Source: Shimia sp. SK013 (GTDB lineage Bacteria > Pseudomonadota > Alphaproteobacteria > Rhodobacterales > Rhodobacteraceae). Taken from it: a stretch of 64,000 nt of DNA. Under the pieces are notes generated by a model. The model ran no database searches, had not been told where the DNA came from, and saw only the letters and a list, made by a program, of their open reading frames with translations. How positions within the stretch are numbered: position 1 is the stretch's first letter; every line of letters begins with the position of its first letter. The stretch is taken from NCBI RefSeq assembly GCF_001292625.1, contig NZ_LAJH01000009.1:434001-498000 (forward strand), in the 5' to 3' direction. Made by a program: the position numbers and the translations under genes. Shown here piece by piece: positions 45,585 through 59,939 of this stretch.

Positions 45585-46565
45585 TCATTCCGGCACGCAG
45601 ATTTCACCGCGCACTGCCGCCAAAAGCGTTCTGGCAATAAGACCAATCATTGTCACACTCAAAACAACCAGCACGCCATAGCCTATGTACGTATGCACAT
45701 CGCTGTCCGTGAGTCCTCCGAACCGGAACGACGCAATCGCCAAGGCCGCAACCGGAAAACTCAGCGCCCACCATGAAAGCGCAAAGGGCAGATGTCTGAA
45801 CTTCGGAGCTTGCACCAAAACCAACGCTGCAAAGATATAGGCCGCATTCAGGAAAATCCGCGCCACACCATCCACTTGTCCAGTCAGGGACACATAAGCC
45901 GAAAACGCCACCGCTGGCGGTGCAATAAGAATAACCAGAGTCGGCAGCAGCTTGCCGGGGATCGGGTCGTGAAAAATCAACCGGTTGAACACCAGCGTCA
46001 ACAACACCACCCAGAAAATCACACCTGCCGAGAAGAACAACCAGCTCAGCTCGACAAACCCCATTTGCGCGCCTGCAATCGGCGCAACCACATTGCCAAC
46101 CGCCGGAATGAACCACGCAGGCGTCAATTGCCCAACCTCGAAACTACGGTGTGAAATCCAACCCGAGACCACCGCCAGTGTTAACACCACTTGCCCCGTC
46201 GCCCCTGTCAGCCACAAACCTTTGGCCAAATCCGGAAAGTGCGCCCACATCGCGGTGCTCAACAGCAGCAACGAAATCGAAATGGCAGGAAAAAACGCGA
46301 GCCGCACCGGATGGTTCCACTCTGAGCGCACCGCCTCTGGAAACCGCACCAGTTTCACAAGATACAGCGTCGCCAAACCCGCAAAAACCGCGGTCCCGAT
46401 CCACATCACACCCGATGATAGCCTGCCCGCCAACGGCATTCCGTCCGGCACTGCATGAAACGCTAGCGCCCATCCCATCAGCCCCATAATCGTGGCAAAG
46501 ATTGGCACTGGAAAATGTTGAAGTTTGGAAGTTTGCGCGCTGGCTTCGGTCATGAGGCGATCCAT
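45585..46565 (-). CDS. SLAC1/TehA-family transporter (TDT)
   Basis: The 326-residue inner-membrane protein has ten predicted helices with the SLAC1 pattern: FPVPIFATIMGLMGWAL at the start, LTPAWFIPAVGNVVAPIAGA in the middle and CVPE at the C-terminus. Family members are anion channels or tellurite/dicarboxylate exporters. ATG at 46553 (MTEASAQ) is a shorter alternative start; neither has a clear ribosome binding site. Confidence 0.87.
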   Translation of the reverse strand: MDRLMTEASAQTSKLQHFPVPIFATIMGLMGWALAFHAVPDGMPLAGRLSSGVMWIGTAVFAGLATLYLVKLVRFPEAVRSEWNHPVRLAFFPAISISLLLLSTAMWAHFPDLAKGLWLTGATGQVVLTLAVVSGWISHRSFEVGQLTPAWFIPAVGNVVAPIAGAQMGFVELSWLFFSAGVIFWVVLLTLVFNRLIFHDPIPGKLLPTLVILIAPPAVAFSAYVSLTGQVDGVARIFLNAAYIFAALVLVQAPKFRHLPFALSWWALSFPVAALAIASFRFGGLTDSDVHTYIGYGVLVVLSVTMIGLIARTLLAAVRGEICVPE

Positions 46566-46641
46566 ATTCTATTCATTTCAGCCTTCACATAACGTTTTCG
46601 GAATGTAAAGCGACCGGCTCACAAACCACGGCTGACATGCC

Positions 46642-47286
46642 CTACCAATACCTACGTTTCAAATCCCAGACCAAGCCCAAACTGGCCACCGACGGTCCTG
46701 GCGCAGAGGCCAGTCCACCGGCCCGCAACGCCTGTGACACCCAGCTGTTGCAGGTCTGAAACAGATGATATTTGCCCTGCCCCTCGTAGAACGCGCTGAT
46801 CCCGTAAAGGCCCGGCCCAAGCGGCACGCTGGATTGCGCGCCACGTTCGACAAAACCCAGGATGTCCCGAAGCGCCATGTCGGTAACCGGAATTTCAACG
46901 CCTTCGGAATGCGAAAACACATCCCATGGTGATCCGGCACCCGTTGCAACATGGACAACGCTGTCACTTGGCAGAAAAAGCGCCTTGGCTGCGATCTTGG
47001 CCGTCACATCCTCAAACGTCGGCACTTCGAAATAGAATCCGGCATCTCCCCATCCGAATTCAAACCAATCCGCATCCGGAAACTGCAAAAGCCAAGATTG
47101 CGATTTGTCGCCGCCGAATTTCGACAGCGATTCTCGGCTCAAGGTCAGGCCCGCATGATACCCGTGATCAAACACCCAAATCGGCGAGCCCGCATCGCGG
47201 TCATAGGCCCCGCCCCGATCAATCGCGACAAACCGGCTTGCCAGAAATATAAAGACCACAAGCGCGATCCAGCGCTTGCGCGTCAT
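46642..47286 (-). CDS. DUF2459 family protein
   Basis: The 214-residue exported protein has an N-terminal signal or anchor (WIALVVFIFLASRFVAI) and the DUF2459 pattern: VFDHGYHAGLTL, FEFGWGDAGFY and the Cys/Asn-containing HLFQTCNSWVSQALRAGG. The catalytic-looking Cys/His set suggests a periplasmic hydrolase, but no activity is established. Overlaps the upstream thioesterase gene by 4 nt. Confidence 0.82.
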   Translation of the reverse strand: MTRKRWIALVVFIFLASRFVAIDRGGAYDRDAGSPIWVFDHGYHAGLTLSRESLSKFGGDKSQSWLLQFPDADWFEFGWGDAGFYFEVPTFEDVTAKIAAKALFLPSDSVVHVATGAGSPWDVFSHSEGVEIPVTDMALRDILGFVERGAQSSVPLGPGLYGISAFYEGQGKYHLFQTCNSWVSQALRAGGLASAPGPSVASLGLVWDLKRRYW

Positions 47287-47705
47287 GTTCTTGGCGGAAT
47301 GGCATAGGTCATATTGGCCCGCGCCACCGGCGCGTCATTGCCTTCAGAGTAAAGCAATATACTGGTGACAGACAACGTACGTCCAAGCTTCAACAAGGTT
47401 GCATGTGCGATCAGATCCTTGCCTGCCTCAGGTTTGCGCATGAAATCCAGCGAACAACCCGTCGTGACCGTCAACGCTTCTTTGCCAATCCGCGCCATCG
47501 TCGCCACATAGGCCGACACATCCGCCAGCGCGAACATGCTTGGCCCTGACACCGTACCGCCCGGGCGCAAATGCCGCTCAGCCACCTTCATCCGCATCAC
47601 GGTGTTCACCCCGTCGATGCTCTCCACCACAAAATCACTTTTGACCTGCGGAAAGACACTTTCCAGCCAATCAGTCATTTCTTCTGCGCTCATCACGGCT
47701 TGCAT
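47283..47705 (-). CDS. PaaI-type hotdog thioesterase
   Basis: The 140-residue protein has the hotdog-fold signature RPGGTVSGPSMFALADVSAYVATM, with the conserved Asp in the long helix, and a late TSILLYSEGN strand. It is a predicted acyl-CoA thioesterase of unknown substrate. It is divergent from the enoyl-CoA hydratase gene 57 bp away, suggesting a shared CoA-ester context. Confidence 0.86.
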   Translation of the reverse strand: MQAVMSAEEMTDWLESVFPQVKSDFVVESIDGVNTVMRMKVAERHLRPGGTVSGPSMFALADVSAYVATMARIGKEALTVTTGCSLDFMRKPEAGKDLIAHATLLKLGRTLSVTSILLYSEGNDAPVARANMTYAIPPRT

Positions 47706-47761
47706 GCTTTTCCTCTCCTCGTCCCACCGCTAAGCTCACCCCAAAGGCTCAGGAGGGCAAG

Positions 47762-48550
47762 ATGGGAATTCTGGAACGTCGCGACGAAAATGCCGTCGCC
47801 TACCTCACTATGAACGCGCCCGATCGGCTGAATGCGCTGTCAGACGAAATGCTGGCGGCGCTGCAATACGCGTTTGATACGCTTGAAACGGACACCAGCG
47901 TCCGCGCAATTGTGCTGTCCGGCACCGGCAAAGCGTTCTGCGCAGGCCACGACCTGAAGCAAATGACCCTGGGCCGCCAATCCGAGGACGGCGGCAAGGC
48001 CTATTTCAAAGACCTCTTCACCCGTTGCGCCACGATGATGCAAACCATCCAACGCCTGCCTCAACCTGTCATTGCACAAGTTCACGGCATTGCCACAGCC
48101 GCCGGATGCCAGCTGGTCGCCACATGTGACATGGCTGTCGCCGCCAAAGGCACACGCTTTGGTGTGAACGGCGTCAATATTGGCCTCTTTTGCTCGACTC
48201 CCATGGTTGCTTTGTCGCGCAACATCCCACGCAAGCGGGCTTTTGAGATGCTGTCGACCGGCGCCTTTGTGGATGCGGCCGAAGCGCAAGCGATTGGCCT
48301 AATCAACCGCGTTGTGCCCGCCGACTCGCTCGACGCGGCCTCCGCCGAACTCGCCAACACCGTCGCCTCTAAACTTGGTGCGGCCGTGAAAATCGGCAAA
48401 CAGGCGTTTTATGAGCAACTGCAAAAACCGCTGGACGAGGCGTACGACTACACGGGCGACGTGATGGTGCAGAACATGCTGTGGCGTGACACCGAAGAAG
48501 GCATCGCGGCCTTTCTCGAAAAACGGCCGCCGGATTGGCAGGATCAATAA
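47762..48550 (+). CDS. Enoyl-CoA hydratase/isomerase family protein
   Basis: The 262-residue crotonase-fold protein has the oxyanion-hole motifs GKAFCAGHDLKQM and HGIATAAGCQLVATCDMAVAA. It contains GVNGVNIGLFCSTPMVALSRN, close to the short-chain enoyl-CoA hydratase/ECHDC3 group. It probably acts in fatty-acid or amino-acid breakdown. The following 240 bp hold no gene; trmFO starts at 48791. Confidence 0.87.
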   Translation: MGILERRDENAVAYLTMNAPDRLNALSDEMLAALQYAFDTLETDTSVRAIVLSGTGKAFCAGHDLKQMTLGRQSEDGGKAYFKDLFTRCATMMQTIQRLPQPVIAQVHGIATAAGCQLVATCDMAVAAKGTRFGVNGVNIGLFCSTPMVALSRNIPRKRAFEMLSTGAFVDAAEAQAIGLINRVVPADSLDAASAELANTVASKLGAAVKIGKQAFYEQLQKPLDEAYDYTGDVMVQNMLWRDTEEGIAAFLEKRPPDWQDQ

Positions 48551-48790
48551 TATTTTTCTTTCTGCCTGTTTTTGTGAGAAAAAATTCAGATCGTTCAGTG
48601 TGCGTTAATAAACACCCTGCAATAGTCTTCTTGCGATCTCGGCAGTGCGATATGTCGAAAATAGGGGTCGTCGCGCAGTCCAGTGTTCCTCCTGATGTCA
48701 TTCTCTCTCTGACTTCGTTTTTTGGACGCCGTCGACCCCACTTCCTCTTCCCCCTTTCAAATCGTGGCTCTGTCACCTATGTCCGCCTGC

Positions 48791-50134
48791 ATGACACAGA
48801 CATTGCATATCGTTGGCGGCGGCATGGCCGGATCCGAGGCCGCTTGGCAGGCCGCACACATGGGCGTTAACGTGGTTATCCACGAAATGCGCCCCGACGT
48901 GGAAACCTTCGCCCACCGCACCGGCAACCTTGGCGAGATGGTCTGTTCCAATTCCTTCCGCTCTGATGACGACGAACAGAATGCCGTCGGCTTGCTGCAT
49001 TGGGAAATGCGCGCGGCCAATGGCTTGATTATGGCAACGGCCGACAAACACCGCTTGCCCGCTGGTGGGGCTCTGGCTGTGGATCGCGATCCTTTCGCCG
49101 AATCTGTGACACAAGCTTTGTTGGATCACCCAAACATTACCGTCGAGTATGGCGAAATCTCCGAGCTGCCCTTTGAAGGCCACTGGATTTTTGCCACCGG
49201 CCCGCTGACCTCTACATCGCTCGGCGCGGCCATTCAGGCCGAAACCGGCGCCGAACGGCTCGCATTTTTTGATGCCATCGCACCAATTGTTTATGCCGAA
49301 AGCATCGACATGGACGTGGCATGGCTGCAATCACGCTATGACAAGGGCGAAACCGAAGAAGAACAGAAAGCTTATCTCAACTGCCCGATGACCAAAGACC
49401 AATACGAAGCCTTCATCGACGCGCTTCTGGCAGCTGACAAAGCGGAATTCAAAGACGGCGAAACCGCCGGCTATTTTGACGGATGTTTGCCAATTGAAGT
49501 CATGGCGGAGCGCGGCCGCGAAACCTTGCGTTTTGGGCCGATGAAGCCTGTCGGTCTGACAAACGCGCATAAACCCGATGATAAACCTTACGCAGTTGTG
49601 CAATTGCGGCGGGATAACGCATTGGGAACGCTCCTGAACATCGTCGGTTTCCAGACCAAGATGAAATACGGCGCCCAGACCGAAGTCTTCAAAATGATCC
49701 CGGGTTTGCAAGACGCCAGTTTTGCCCGCCTTGGCGGCATCCACCGCAACACATTTATCAACTCGCCCACGCTTCTGGACGATCAGATGCGCCTCAAATC
49801 ACGCCCCAACATCCGGTTTGCCGGTCAGGTGACAGGCGTCGAAGGCTATGTCGAAAGCGCCGCAATGGGGCTGCTCGCTGGCCGCTTGGCCGCTGCCGAA
49901 ATCCTTGGCAAGCCGCTCGATACCGCGCCGCCAAACACAGCCATGGGCGCGTTGGTGCACCACATCACAGGCGGTGCCGAGGCCAAGACCTTTCAACCGA
50001 TGAACGTCAACTTCGGCCTGTTTCAACCAGTCGAAGGCCTCAAAGGTGGTCGTCGCGGCCGCAAAGACCGCTACAAAGCCTACACCGACCGCGCCAAGGT
50101 GGACTGGCAAGCCTGGCTTGCGGCGCAAAGCTGA
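48791..50134 (+). CDS. trmFO: tRNA (uracil-54-C5)-methyltransferase, folate/FAD-dependent
   Basis: This enzyme makes m5U54 in the tRNA T-loop using methylene-tetrahydrofolate and FAD. The 447-residue protein has the FAD-binding start [33 protein letters not shown] with the catalytic cysteine, and late [23 protein letters not shown] at 48791 is chosen; the frame is open from 48722 without family-like residues. Confidence 0.95.
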   Translation: MTQTLHIVGGGMAGSEAAWQAAHMGVNVVIHEMRPDVETFAHRTGNLGEMVCSNSFRSDDDEQNAVGLLHWEMRAANGLIMATADKHRLPAGGALAVDRDPFAESVTQALLDHPNITVEYGEISELPFEGHWIFATGPLTSTSLGAAIQAETGAERLAFFDAIAPIVYAESIDMDVAWLQSRYDKGETEEEQKAYLNCPMTKDQYEAFIDALLAADKAEFKDGETAGYFDGCLPIEVMAERGRETLRFGPMKPVGLTNAHKPDDKPYAVVQLRRDNALGTLLNIVGFQTKMKYGAQTEVFKMIPGLQDASFARLGGIHRNTFINSPTLLDDQMRLKSRPNIRFAGQVTGVEGYVESAAMGLLAGRLAAAEILGKPLDTAPPNTAMGALVHHITGGAEAKTFQPMNVNFGLFQPVEGLKGGRRGRKDRYKAYTDRAKVDWQAWLAAQS

Positions 50135-50171
50135 CTGGACGCCGCGCGGGACATGCGCTTAAATTGATGCC

Positions 50172-50783
50172 ATGACCCGCAAATTCCTCGACAACGTCTA
50201 CGACCACATCGGCAAGGGCATCGAGACCTTTTACGACGACTGGGCTGACACATATGAGGCTGAGGTCGGCGAAAACGGCTATGTCACCCCTGCCCGCTGC
50301 GCTCGCGCTTTAGCCGCGCACTTGGCTGACAAAGCCGCACCCGTGTTGGATTTTGGCTGCGGCACTGGTCTCTCCGGCAAGGCGCTTCGTGCGAATGGCC
50401 TCACGACGCTGGACGGAATGGACCTGTCCAAAGAAATGCTGGCCAAGGCCCGTGCCAAAAACTTGTACCGCTCTCTTCATCAGATCGCAGCCGACACACC
50501 CTTGCCGTTTGAAACAGGAACCTACTCCGCAATTGCGGCCATCGGTGTCATCGGCCCGGGTGCTGCACCGCTGGATCTTTTTGACACGTTGCTTGCCAAA
50601 CTGGCGCCCAGTGGCCTCTTTGTTCTCTCGTTCAACGATCACGCGTTAGAGGACCCTGCCTACGCAGCCAAAGTCACGGCCTGTGCCGAAGCCGGTAGCA
50701 TGCGTGTATTAGAGCAGGAACACGGGCCACACCTTCCGGCGCGCAACATAAACTCCACCGCCTACCTGCTTGAAAAACTGTGA
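50172..50783 (+). CDS. Class I SAM-dependent methyltransferase
   Basis: The 203-residue protein has SAM-binding motif I VLDFGCGTGLSGKAL, then DGMDLSKEMLAKAR and YSAIAAIGVIG. It is related to Williams-Beuren/TPR-type small-molecule methylases; the substrate is unknown. Its stop overlaps the GTG start of gluQ. Confidence 0.82.
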   Translation: MTRKFLDNVYDHIGKGIETFYDDWADTYEAEVGENGYVTPARCARALAAHLADKAAPVLDFGCGTGLSGKALRANGLTTLDGMDLSKEMLAKARAKNLYRSLHQIAADTPLPFETGTYSAIAAIGVIGPGAAPLDLFDTLLAKLAPSGLFVLSFNDHALEDPAYAAKVTACAEAGSMRVLEQEHGPHLPARNINSTAYLLEKL

Positions 50784-51619
50784 CTTTCACCACGCGCTTC
50801 GCCCCATCCCCAACCGGTCCACTTCATTTGGGTCATGCCTATTCAGCGCTACTGGCGCATGACACCGCGCGCGCCAAAGGTGGCCGTTTCCTGTTGCGGA
50901 TCGACGATCTCGACCAATCCCGCGCCCGCCCGCACTGGGAACTGCAAATCTATGACGACCTGACGTGGTTGGGCATTACGTGGGATGGTGCCGTTCGTCG
51001 GCAATCTGACCATTTCCCTGACTATGCCCGAACACTCGAAACCTTGCGCGACGCGGGCCTGACGTTTGACTGCAATTGCACCCGCCGCGACATCGACAGC
51101 GCGGCCTCCGCTCCGCAAGAAGGCGTGCCGGAATTTGGCCCTGACGGACGCATCTATCCCGGCACCTGCCGCGCACGCGACCTCTCACCCGACGAGGCCA
51201 CCTGCACCCGCCTCAACATGGTCAAAGCCGCTCAATCTGTTTCTGCAACCTTCATAGAAACCGGCGACGCCTTCGCTGGCACCCACAAACTTACAAGGAA
51301 CGATCTGCAAACAACCATCGGAGACGTGGTACTTGCTCGCCGCAACATGGCCGCCTCTTATCATCTCTCGGTGGTGCTGGACGATGTTGCGACCGCTGTC
51401 ACCCATGTGATCCGTGGCGAAGACCTGTTTGAGGCAACCCGCATCCACGTTTTGTTGCAAAACCTGTTGGACTTGCCAACACCTGCCTACCACCATCACG
51501 CACTGATCCGGGACGACGCCGGCAAACGCCTCGCCAAACGCGACGACGCGCGCGCCATAGCCAAATACCGCGCTGACGGTGCAACGCCCGCAGACATTCG
51601 CGCCATGGTCGGCCTGTAA
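50780..51619 (+). CDS. gluQ: Glutamyl-Q tRNA(Asp) synthetase
   Basis: This truncated glutamyl-tRNA synthetase paralog attaches glutamate to queuosine in the tRNA-Asp anticodon. The 279-residue protein has the HIGH-type motif FAPSPTGPLHLGHAYSAL, ATP/Glu-site residues and the KMSKS-like KRLAKRDDARA. It lacks the anticodon-binding domain, as expected. GTG start at 50780 overlaps the upstream TGA. Confidence 0.93.
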   Translation: MTFTTRFAPSPTGPLHLGHAYSALLAHDTARAKGGRFLLRIDDLDQSRARPHWELQIYDDLTWLGITWDGAVRRQSDHFPDYARTLETLRDAGLTFDCNCTRRDIDSAASAPQEGVPEFGPDGRIYPGTCRARDLSPDEATCTRLNMVKAAQSVSATFIETGDAFAGTHKLTRNDLQTTIGDVVLARRNMAASYHLSVVLDDVATAVTHVIRGEDLFEATRIHVLLQNLLDLPTPAYHHHALIRDDAGKRLAKRDDARAIAKYRADGATPADIRAMVGL

Positions 51620-51664
51620 GGCCAGGACACGTCTCTTTATTCCGGAATTACCTTCGCCGAAGGC

Positions 51665-52027
51665 TCAATCCTGCATCGGTTGCATCAACTCGACAGTTTC
51701 ACCCTCGCGCACCGCCGTGTAAAAACACGTGCGCCGGTTGGTGTGACAGGCTGCACCCGTCTGATTTACCAGCACCAGTATACAGTCCTGATCACAGTCA
51801 TACCGGAAATCCACGAGCTCCTGTACGTGGCCCGAACTTTCGCCCTTGATCCAAAACGCCTGCCGCGACCGGCTCCAATAGGTCACCTTGCGAGTTTGCA
51901 AGGTCTTTGCCACCGCTTCGGCATTCATCCACGCCATCATCAGAACTTCGCCTGACGTGTCATCTTGCGCAATTGCCGGAATCAAACCGGCGTCGTTGTA
52001 TTTCAAAAGACCTGTGTCAAATTCCAT
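51665..52027 (-). CDS. hisI: Phosphoribosyl-AMP cyclohydrolase
   Basis: This is the third step of histidine synthesis, a zinc enzyme. The 120-residue stand-alone HisI has MAWMNAEAVAKTL, TYWSRSRQAFWIKGESSGH, the metal-binding DFRYDCDQDCILV and CHTNRRTCFYTAV. HisE is not fused. Divergent to the NifU-like gene. Confidence 0.95.
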   Translation of the reverse strand: MEFDTGLLKYNDAGLIPAIAQDDTSGEVLMMAWMNAEAVAKTLQTRKVTYWSRSRQAFWIKGESSGHVQELVDFRYDCDQDCILVLVNQTGAACHTNRRTCFYTAVREGETVELMQPMQD

Positions 52028-52095
52028 ACCAACGTCCCTCTTTGCATCTGCACTTTCGACCTCTATCTAGGAATCACGCAACGAAGGAAACCGCG

Positions 52096-52548
52096 ATGTC
52101 CGGCGAAAACGACCTGATCAAGCTCTACTCTGGCCAGATCCTCAATTTGGCGGCTGCGATCCCGCACACCGAGCGGTTGGTCGATCCAGATGCCACCGTC
52201 AAAAAACGCGCGCCGCTCTGTGGCTCCACTGTGACTGTGGACCTCAAAATTGAGGACGGCCGCATCGCCGCTTTTGCCCAAGACGTCAAAGCCTGCGCCT
52301 TGGGTCAGGCCTCTGCCTCCGTGGTGGGCTCCGGCGTGATTGGTCGCACCCGCGCTGAAATCGAAACCGCCCGCGCAGCGCTCAAGGCGATGCTCAAAGA
52401 TGACGGCCCTACGCCGCCTGCGCCTTTTGACGGTCTCGAAGTGCTGCGGCCTGCGCGTGACTACAAGAACCGTCACGCGTCGATCCTTTTGGCTTTTGAC
52501 GCAACCGCCGAGGCGTTTGAACAGGCCGACCAAGCCAACTGCGCTTAA
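52096..52548 (+). CDS. IscU/SufU-like iron-sulfur cluster scaffold protein
   Basis: The 150-residue protein begins MSGENDLIKLYSGQILNLAA. It has conserved cysteines in KRAPLCGSTVTVDLKI and VKACALGQASASVV, placed as in NifU_N/IscU scaffolds; a further cysteine near the C-terminus (ANCA) may be the third ligand. It is the roseobacter form often found next to hisI. ATG at 52096 follows GAAGGAAACCGCG. Confidence 0.85.
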   Translation: MSGENDLIKLYSGQILNLAAAIPHTERLVDPDATVKKRAPLCGSTVTVDLKIEDGRIAAFAQDVKACALGQASASVVGSGVIGRTRAEIETARAALKAMLKDDGPTPPAPFDGLEVLRPARDYKNRHASILLAFDATAEAFEQADQANCA

Positions 52549-52566
52549 CCCCGACACTGCCGCCCA

Positions 52567-52603
52567 CAAAAAAACCGCCGCACTTTCAAAAGAAAGGCGG
52601 CGG
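52567..52603 (-). terminator. Terminator reading leftward, for the small SOS-type gene
   Basis: Read leftward, CCGCCGC-CTTTC-TTTT-GAAAG-(T)GCGGCGG is followed by TTTTTTT. It lies 175 bp after the stop of the 40-aa gene, giving that transcript a long 3' region. It could serve the NifU-like gene in the other direction too. Confidence 0.75.
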
Positions 52604-52777
52604 CAGTGAGGTGCGTCTTCACGTGGGACCCAATTCGTCAATGAAGGGCGATCAGGCAGAAAACCCTTCGGGACTTAGAACAGGCAGAACAAGTCGAAAT
52701 GCATCAAGATGGGGACAGGATGCGGGGACGAACCAGCGCGAAAATCGCAGGCAGTAAACTGTATTCCTCAAAAAACC

Positions 52778-52900
52778 TCAAACAAAGCCAGGCACATGCA
52801 GCGCCACAACCATCAAAGCAACGAGAACCACACCACCAAGAGCGTCTTGCACCAAAGTGTCGCCTGAATTGCGAACCACCGATTTAATTTGCTGCATCAT
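52778..52900 (-). CDS. 40-aa single-span membrane protein under a LexA-type box
   Basis: ATG at 52900 is preceded by GGAGG with 5-nt spacing. The product has a short polar N-terminus (MMQQIKSVVRNSGDTLVQDA) and one transmembrane helix (LGGVVLVALMVVALHVPGF), nothing else. Four GTTC words, two of them in exact GTTC-N7-GTTC register, lie 66-90 bp upstream. By design it resembles SOS-induced membrane peptides such as SidA of Caulobacter (division inhibitor) or TisB of E. coli (toxin), but I see no sequence identity with either. It sits between recG (same strand, ending 109 bp upstream) and the NifU-like gene. Confidence 0.65.
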   Translation of the reverse strand: MMQQIKSVVRNSGDTLVQDALGGVVLVALMVVALHVPGFV

Positions 52901-52965
52901 TGGGGCCTCCTTCCCGTTTTGATCTTTGTTGCCTCTTTGTTCTCACATACAGAACATCAAGTAAA

Positions 52966-52980
52966 GAACTTTATGAGAAC
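52966..52980 (-). promoter_or_regulatory. Predicted LexA (SOS) box
   Basis: Read leftward, GTTC-TCATAAA-GTTC is an exact match to the alphaproteobacterial SOS box GTTC-N7-GTTC. Further GTTC words follow at other spacings (52987-52990, 52952-52955), and a palindrome TGTTCT-N7-AGAACA lies at 52938-52956. The position suits repression of the 40-aa gene. Confidence 0.6.
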
Positions 52981-53008
52981 ATTTGAGAACATTTCGCGAA
53001 AAGAAGGG

Positions 53009-58154
<5,146 letters not shown>

Positions 58155-58206
58155 TTAATATTTCCTTACGTCAGGAGGGTTGCCCGTTAACCATGGCCAA
58201 AAAAGG

Positions 58207-58221
58207 TTAACTCACGGTTAC
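58207..58221 (+). promoter_or_regulatory. Candidate CtrA box upstream of ctrA
   Basis: TTAA-CTCACGG-TTAC differs by one base from TTAA-N7-TTAA and lies 53-67 bp upstream of the ctrA start, with further TTAAC half-sites nearby (58187, 58231). Confidence 0.45.
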
Positions 58222-58356
58222 TAGAATGGATCGTTAACGAAGATTACCTACAACTGCACGTACACAGTTGCACGTCTGACGGGAATTCACAAAGTTTTGG
58301 CGTAAAAATGCCGGTTAATTTGGGCAGATGCCATGAATGAGTGCATCCGCGTGGAC

Positions 58357-58668
58357 CTACAGCGTGTTTGGCCGGTCTTCATCTTCCGATTTTTGCCGAT
58401 ATTTCTGCACTGCGGTCGCCTTCAACGCGTCGAAACCGTGCTTTGACACGGCTTTGACCCACTGCTCGAACTCCTCTTCACTAAGTCCGTAAACTTCCAG
58501 CGCTTCTTTTTGATTGATAAGCCCGTAGACAACACCCTTAACAACCGCAGCTTTGCGGGACGCGACCCAGCGTCGCGTCTCAGGTGGGGGCAAATCCGCA
58601 CGTGACATGACCGAACCGTCGGGCAAAGACACGCATCGTGGCCCTTCTACTTTCTTTAAAAACATCAC
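58357..58668 (-). CDS. sciP: SciP-like DUF1153 protein
   Basis: The 103-residue protein has the DUF1153/SciP pattern: GPRCVSLPDGSVMSRADLPP, then RWVASRKAAVVKGVVYGLI and a trihelical HTH (NQKEALEVYGLSEEEFEQWV). In Caulobacter, SciP binds CtrA-regulated promoters and CtrA itself to block transcription. Here it sits directly upstream of ctrA on the same strand, 202 bp away, so the activator and its inhibitor are neighbours. ATG at 58665 is a close alternative start. Confidence 0.88.
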   Translation of the reverse strand: MMFLKKVEGPRCVSLPDGSVMSRADLPPPETRRWVASRKAAVVKGVVYGLINQKEALEVYGLSEEEFEQWVKAVSKHGFDALKATAVQKYRQKSEDEDRPNTL

Positions 58669-58787
58669 TGTATCCTCTCAACTGGCGCCAGAGTGCCCCA
58701 ACAGGCTTAATGAGGAATGAAACCACCCCTTGAGAGTAGTTAGGATTTTCCTATATTCTCGACGACTTCTGATCGGAGAGACTCACC

Positions 58788-59933
58788 ATGGCGCTTGACA
58801 GCGAATCAAAGCTGAATTCCCTAGGCTTTGCCAAACCCCCGTCCGAGACCCGTGTGGTCGTTGCCATGTCTGGTGGCGTCGACAGTTCGGTTGTGGCCGC
58901 CAAGCTGGCGGACGAAGGCTACGACGTGGTCGGCGTTACCCTGCAGCTATATGACCACGGTGCGGCGCTGGCCAAAAAAGGCGCCTGCTGCGCGGGCATC
59001 GACATTCACGACGCCCGACGGGTCGCCGAGGAAAAGGGGTTTCCGCACTACGTCCTTGATTATGAAAACATTTTTCAGGACGCAGTGATCGACGAGTTTG
59101 CCGACAGCTATCTCGCTGGCGCCACCCCTGTACCCTGCATTCGCTGCAACGAACGGGTGAAATTCAAAGACCTCCTGGAAACCGCCAAGGACCTGGACGC
59201 CGACTGCATGGCCACAGGCCACTACATTCAGCGCAAAATGGGCGCGGACGGCGCCGAGTTGCACACCGCGACAGACGCCAACCGGGACCAGAGTTACTTT
59301 CTGTTTTCCACCACACCTGACCAGCTCGATTACCTGCGATTCCCTTTGGGCCACCTGCCCAACAAAGACGCCACACGCGCTTTGGCCTCGGAATATGGGC
59401 TTTCAGTTGCCGATAAACCGGACAGTCAGGACATTTGTTTTGTGCCAAATGGCGATTACGCAAGTGTGATCGAAAAGCTGCGCCCGGGCGCAGCCGAGCC
59501 CGGAGACATCGTCGATCACGAAGGAAACGTCCGCGGCAAACACAATGGCGTGCTGCATTACACCATCGGCCAGCGTCGCGGCTTGGGCATCGGTGGTCTA
59601 TCTGAACCGCTCTATGTGGTGAAACTCGATGTGGACGCGAAACAGGTTATCGTTGGCCCCAAAGAGATGCTCTCGACCCGCACAATTCCGGTGCGCGAGA
59701 TCAACTGGTTGGGCGATGAACCATTTAACAGCCGCGCCGAATGGCATGTGATGGTCAAGGTGCGCTCCACCCGCCCCCCACGTGACGCAATCATTCGCCC
59801 CACCGGCCCTGATACCGCAGAGGTTGAATTGCTAACCCCCGAAGAAGGTGTCTCACCGGGACAGGCTTGCGTGTTTTACGACACCAACAGCAGTCGCATC
59901 TTTGGCGGCGGCTGGATCTGGCGCGGGCATTAA
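58788..59933 (+). CDS. mnmA: tRNA-specific 2-thiouridylase MnmA
   Basis: MnmA thiolates U34 in tRNA-Lys, -Glu and -Gln. The 381-residue protein has the PP-loop motif [20 protein letters not shown], catalytic cysteines in [13 protein letters not shown] and [13 protein letters not shown], and [12 protein letters not shown] near the middle. Monocistronic; convergent with the CadD-like gene. Confidence 0.96.
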   Translation: MALDSESKLNSLGFAKPPSETRVVVAMSGGVDSSVVAAKLADEGYDVVGVTLQLYDHGAALAKKGACCAGIDIHDARRVAEEKGFPHYVLDYENIFQDAVIDEFADSYLAGATPVPCIRCNERVKFKDLLETAKDLDADCMATGHYIQRKMGADGAELHTATDANRDQSYFLFSTTPDQLDYLRFPLGHLPNKDATRALASEYGLSVADKPDSQDICFVPNGDYASVIEKLRPGAAEPGDIVDHEGNVRGKHNGVLHYTIGQRRGLGIGGLSEPLYVVKLDVDAKQVIVGPKEMLSTRTIPVREINWLGDEPFNSRAEWHVMVKVRSTRPPRDAIIRPTGPDTAEVELLTPEEGVSPGQACVFYDTNSSRIFGGGWIWRGH

Positions 59934-59939
59934 CCCGCG

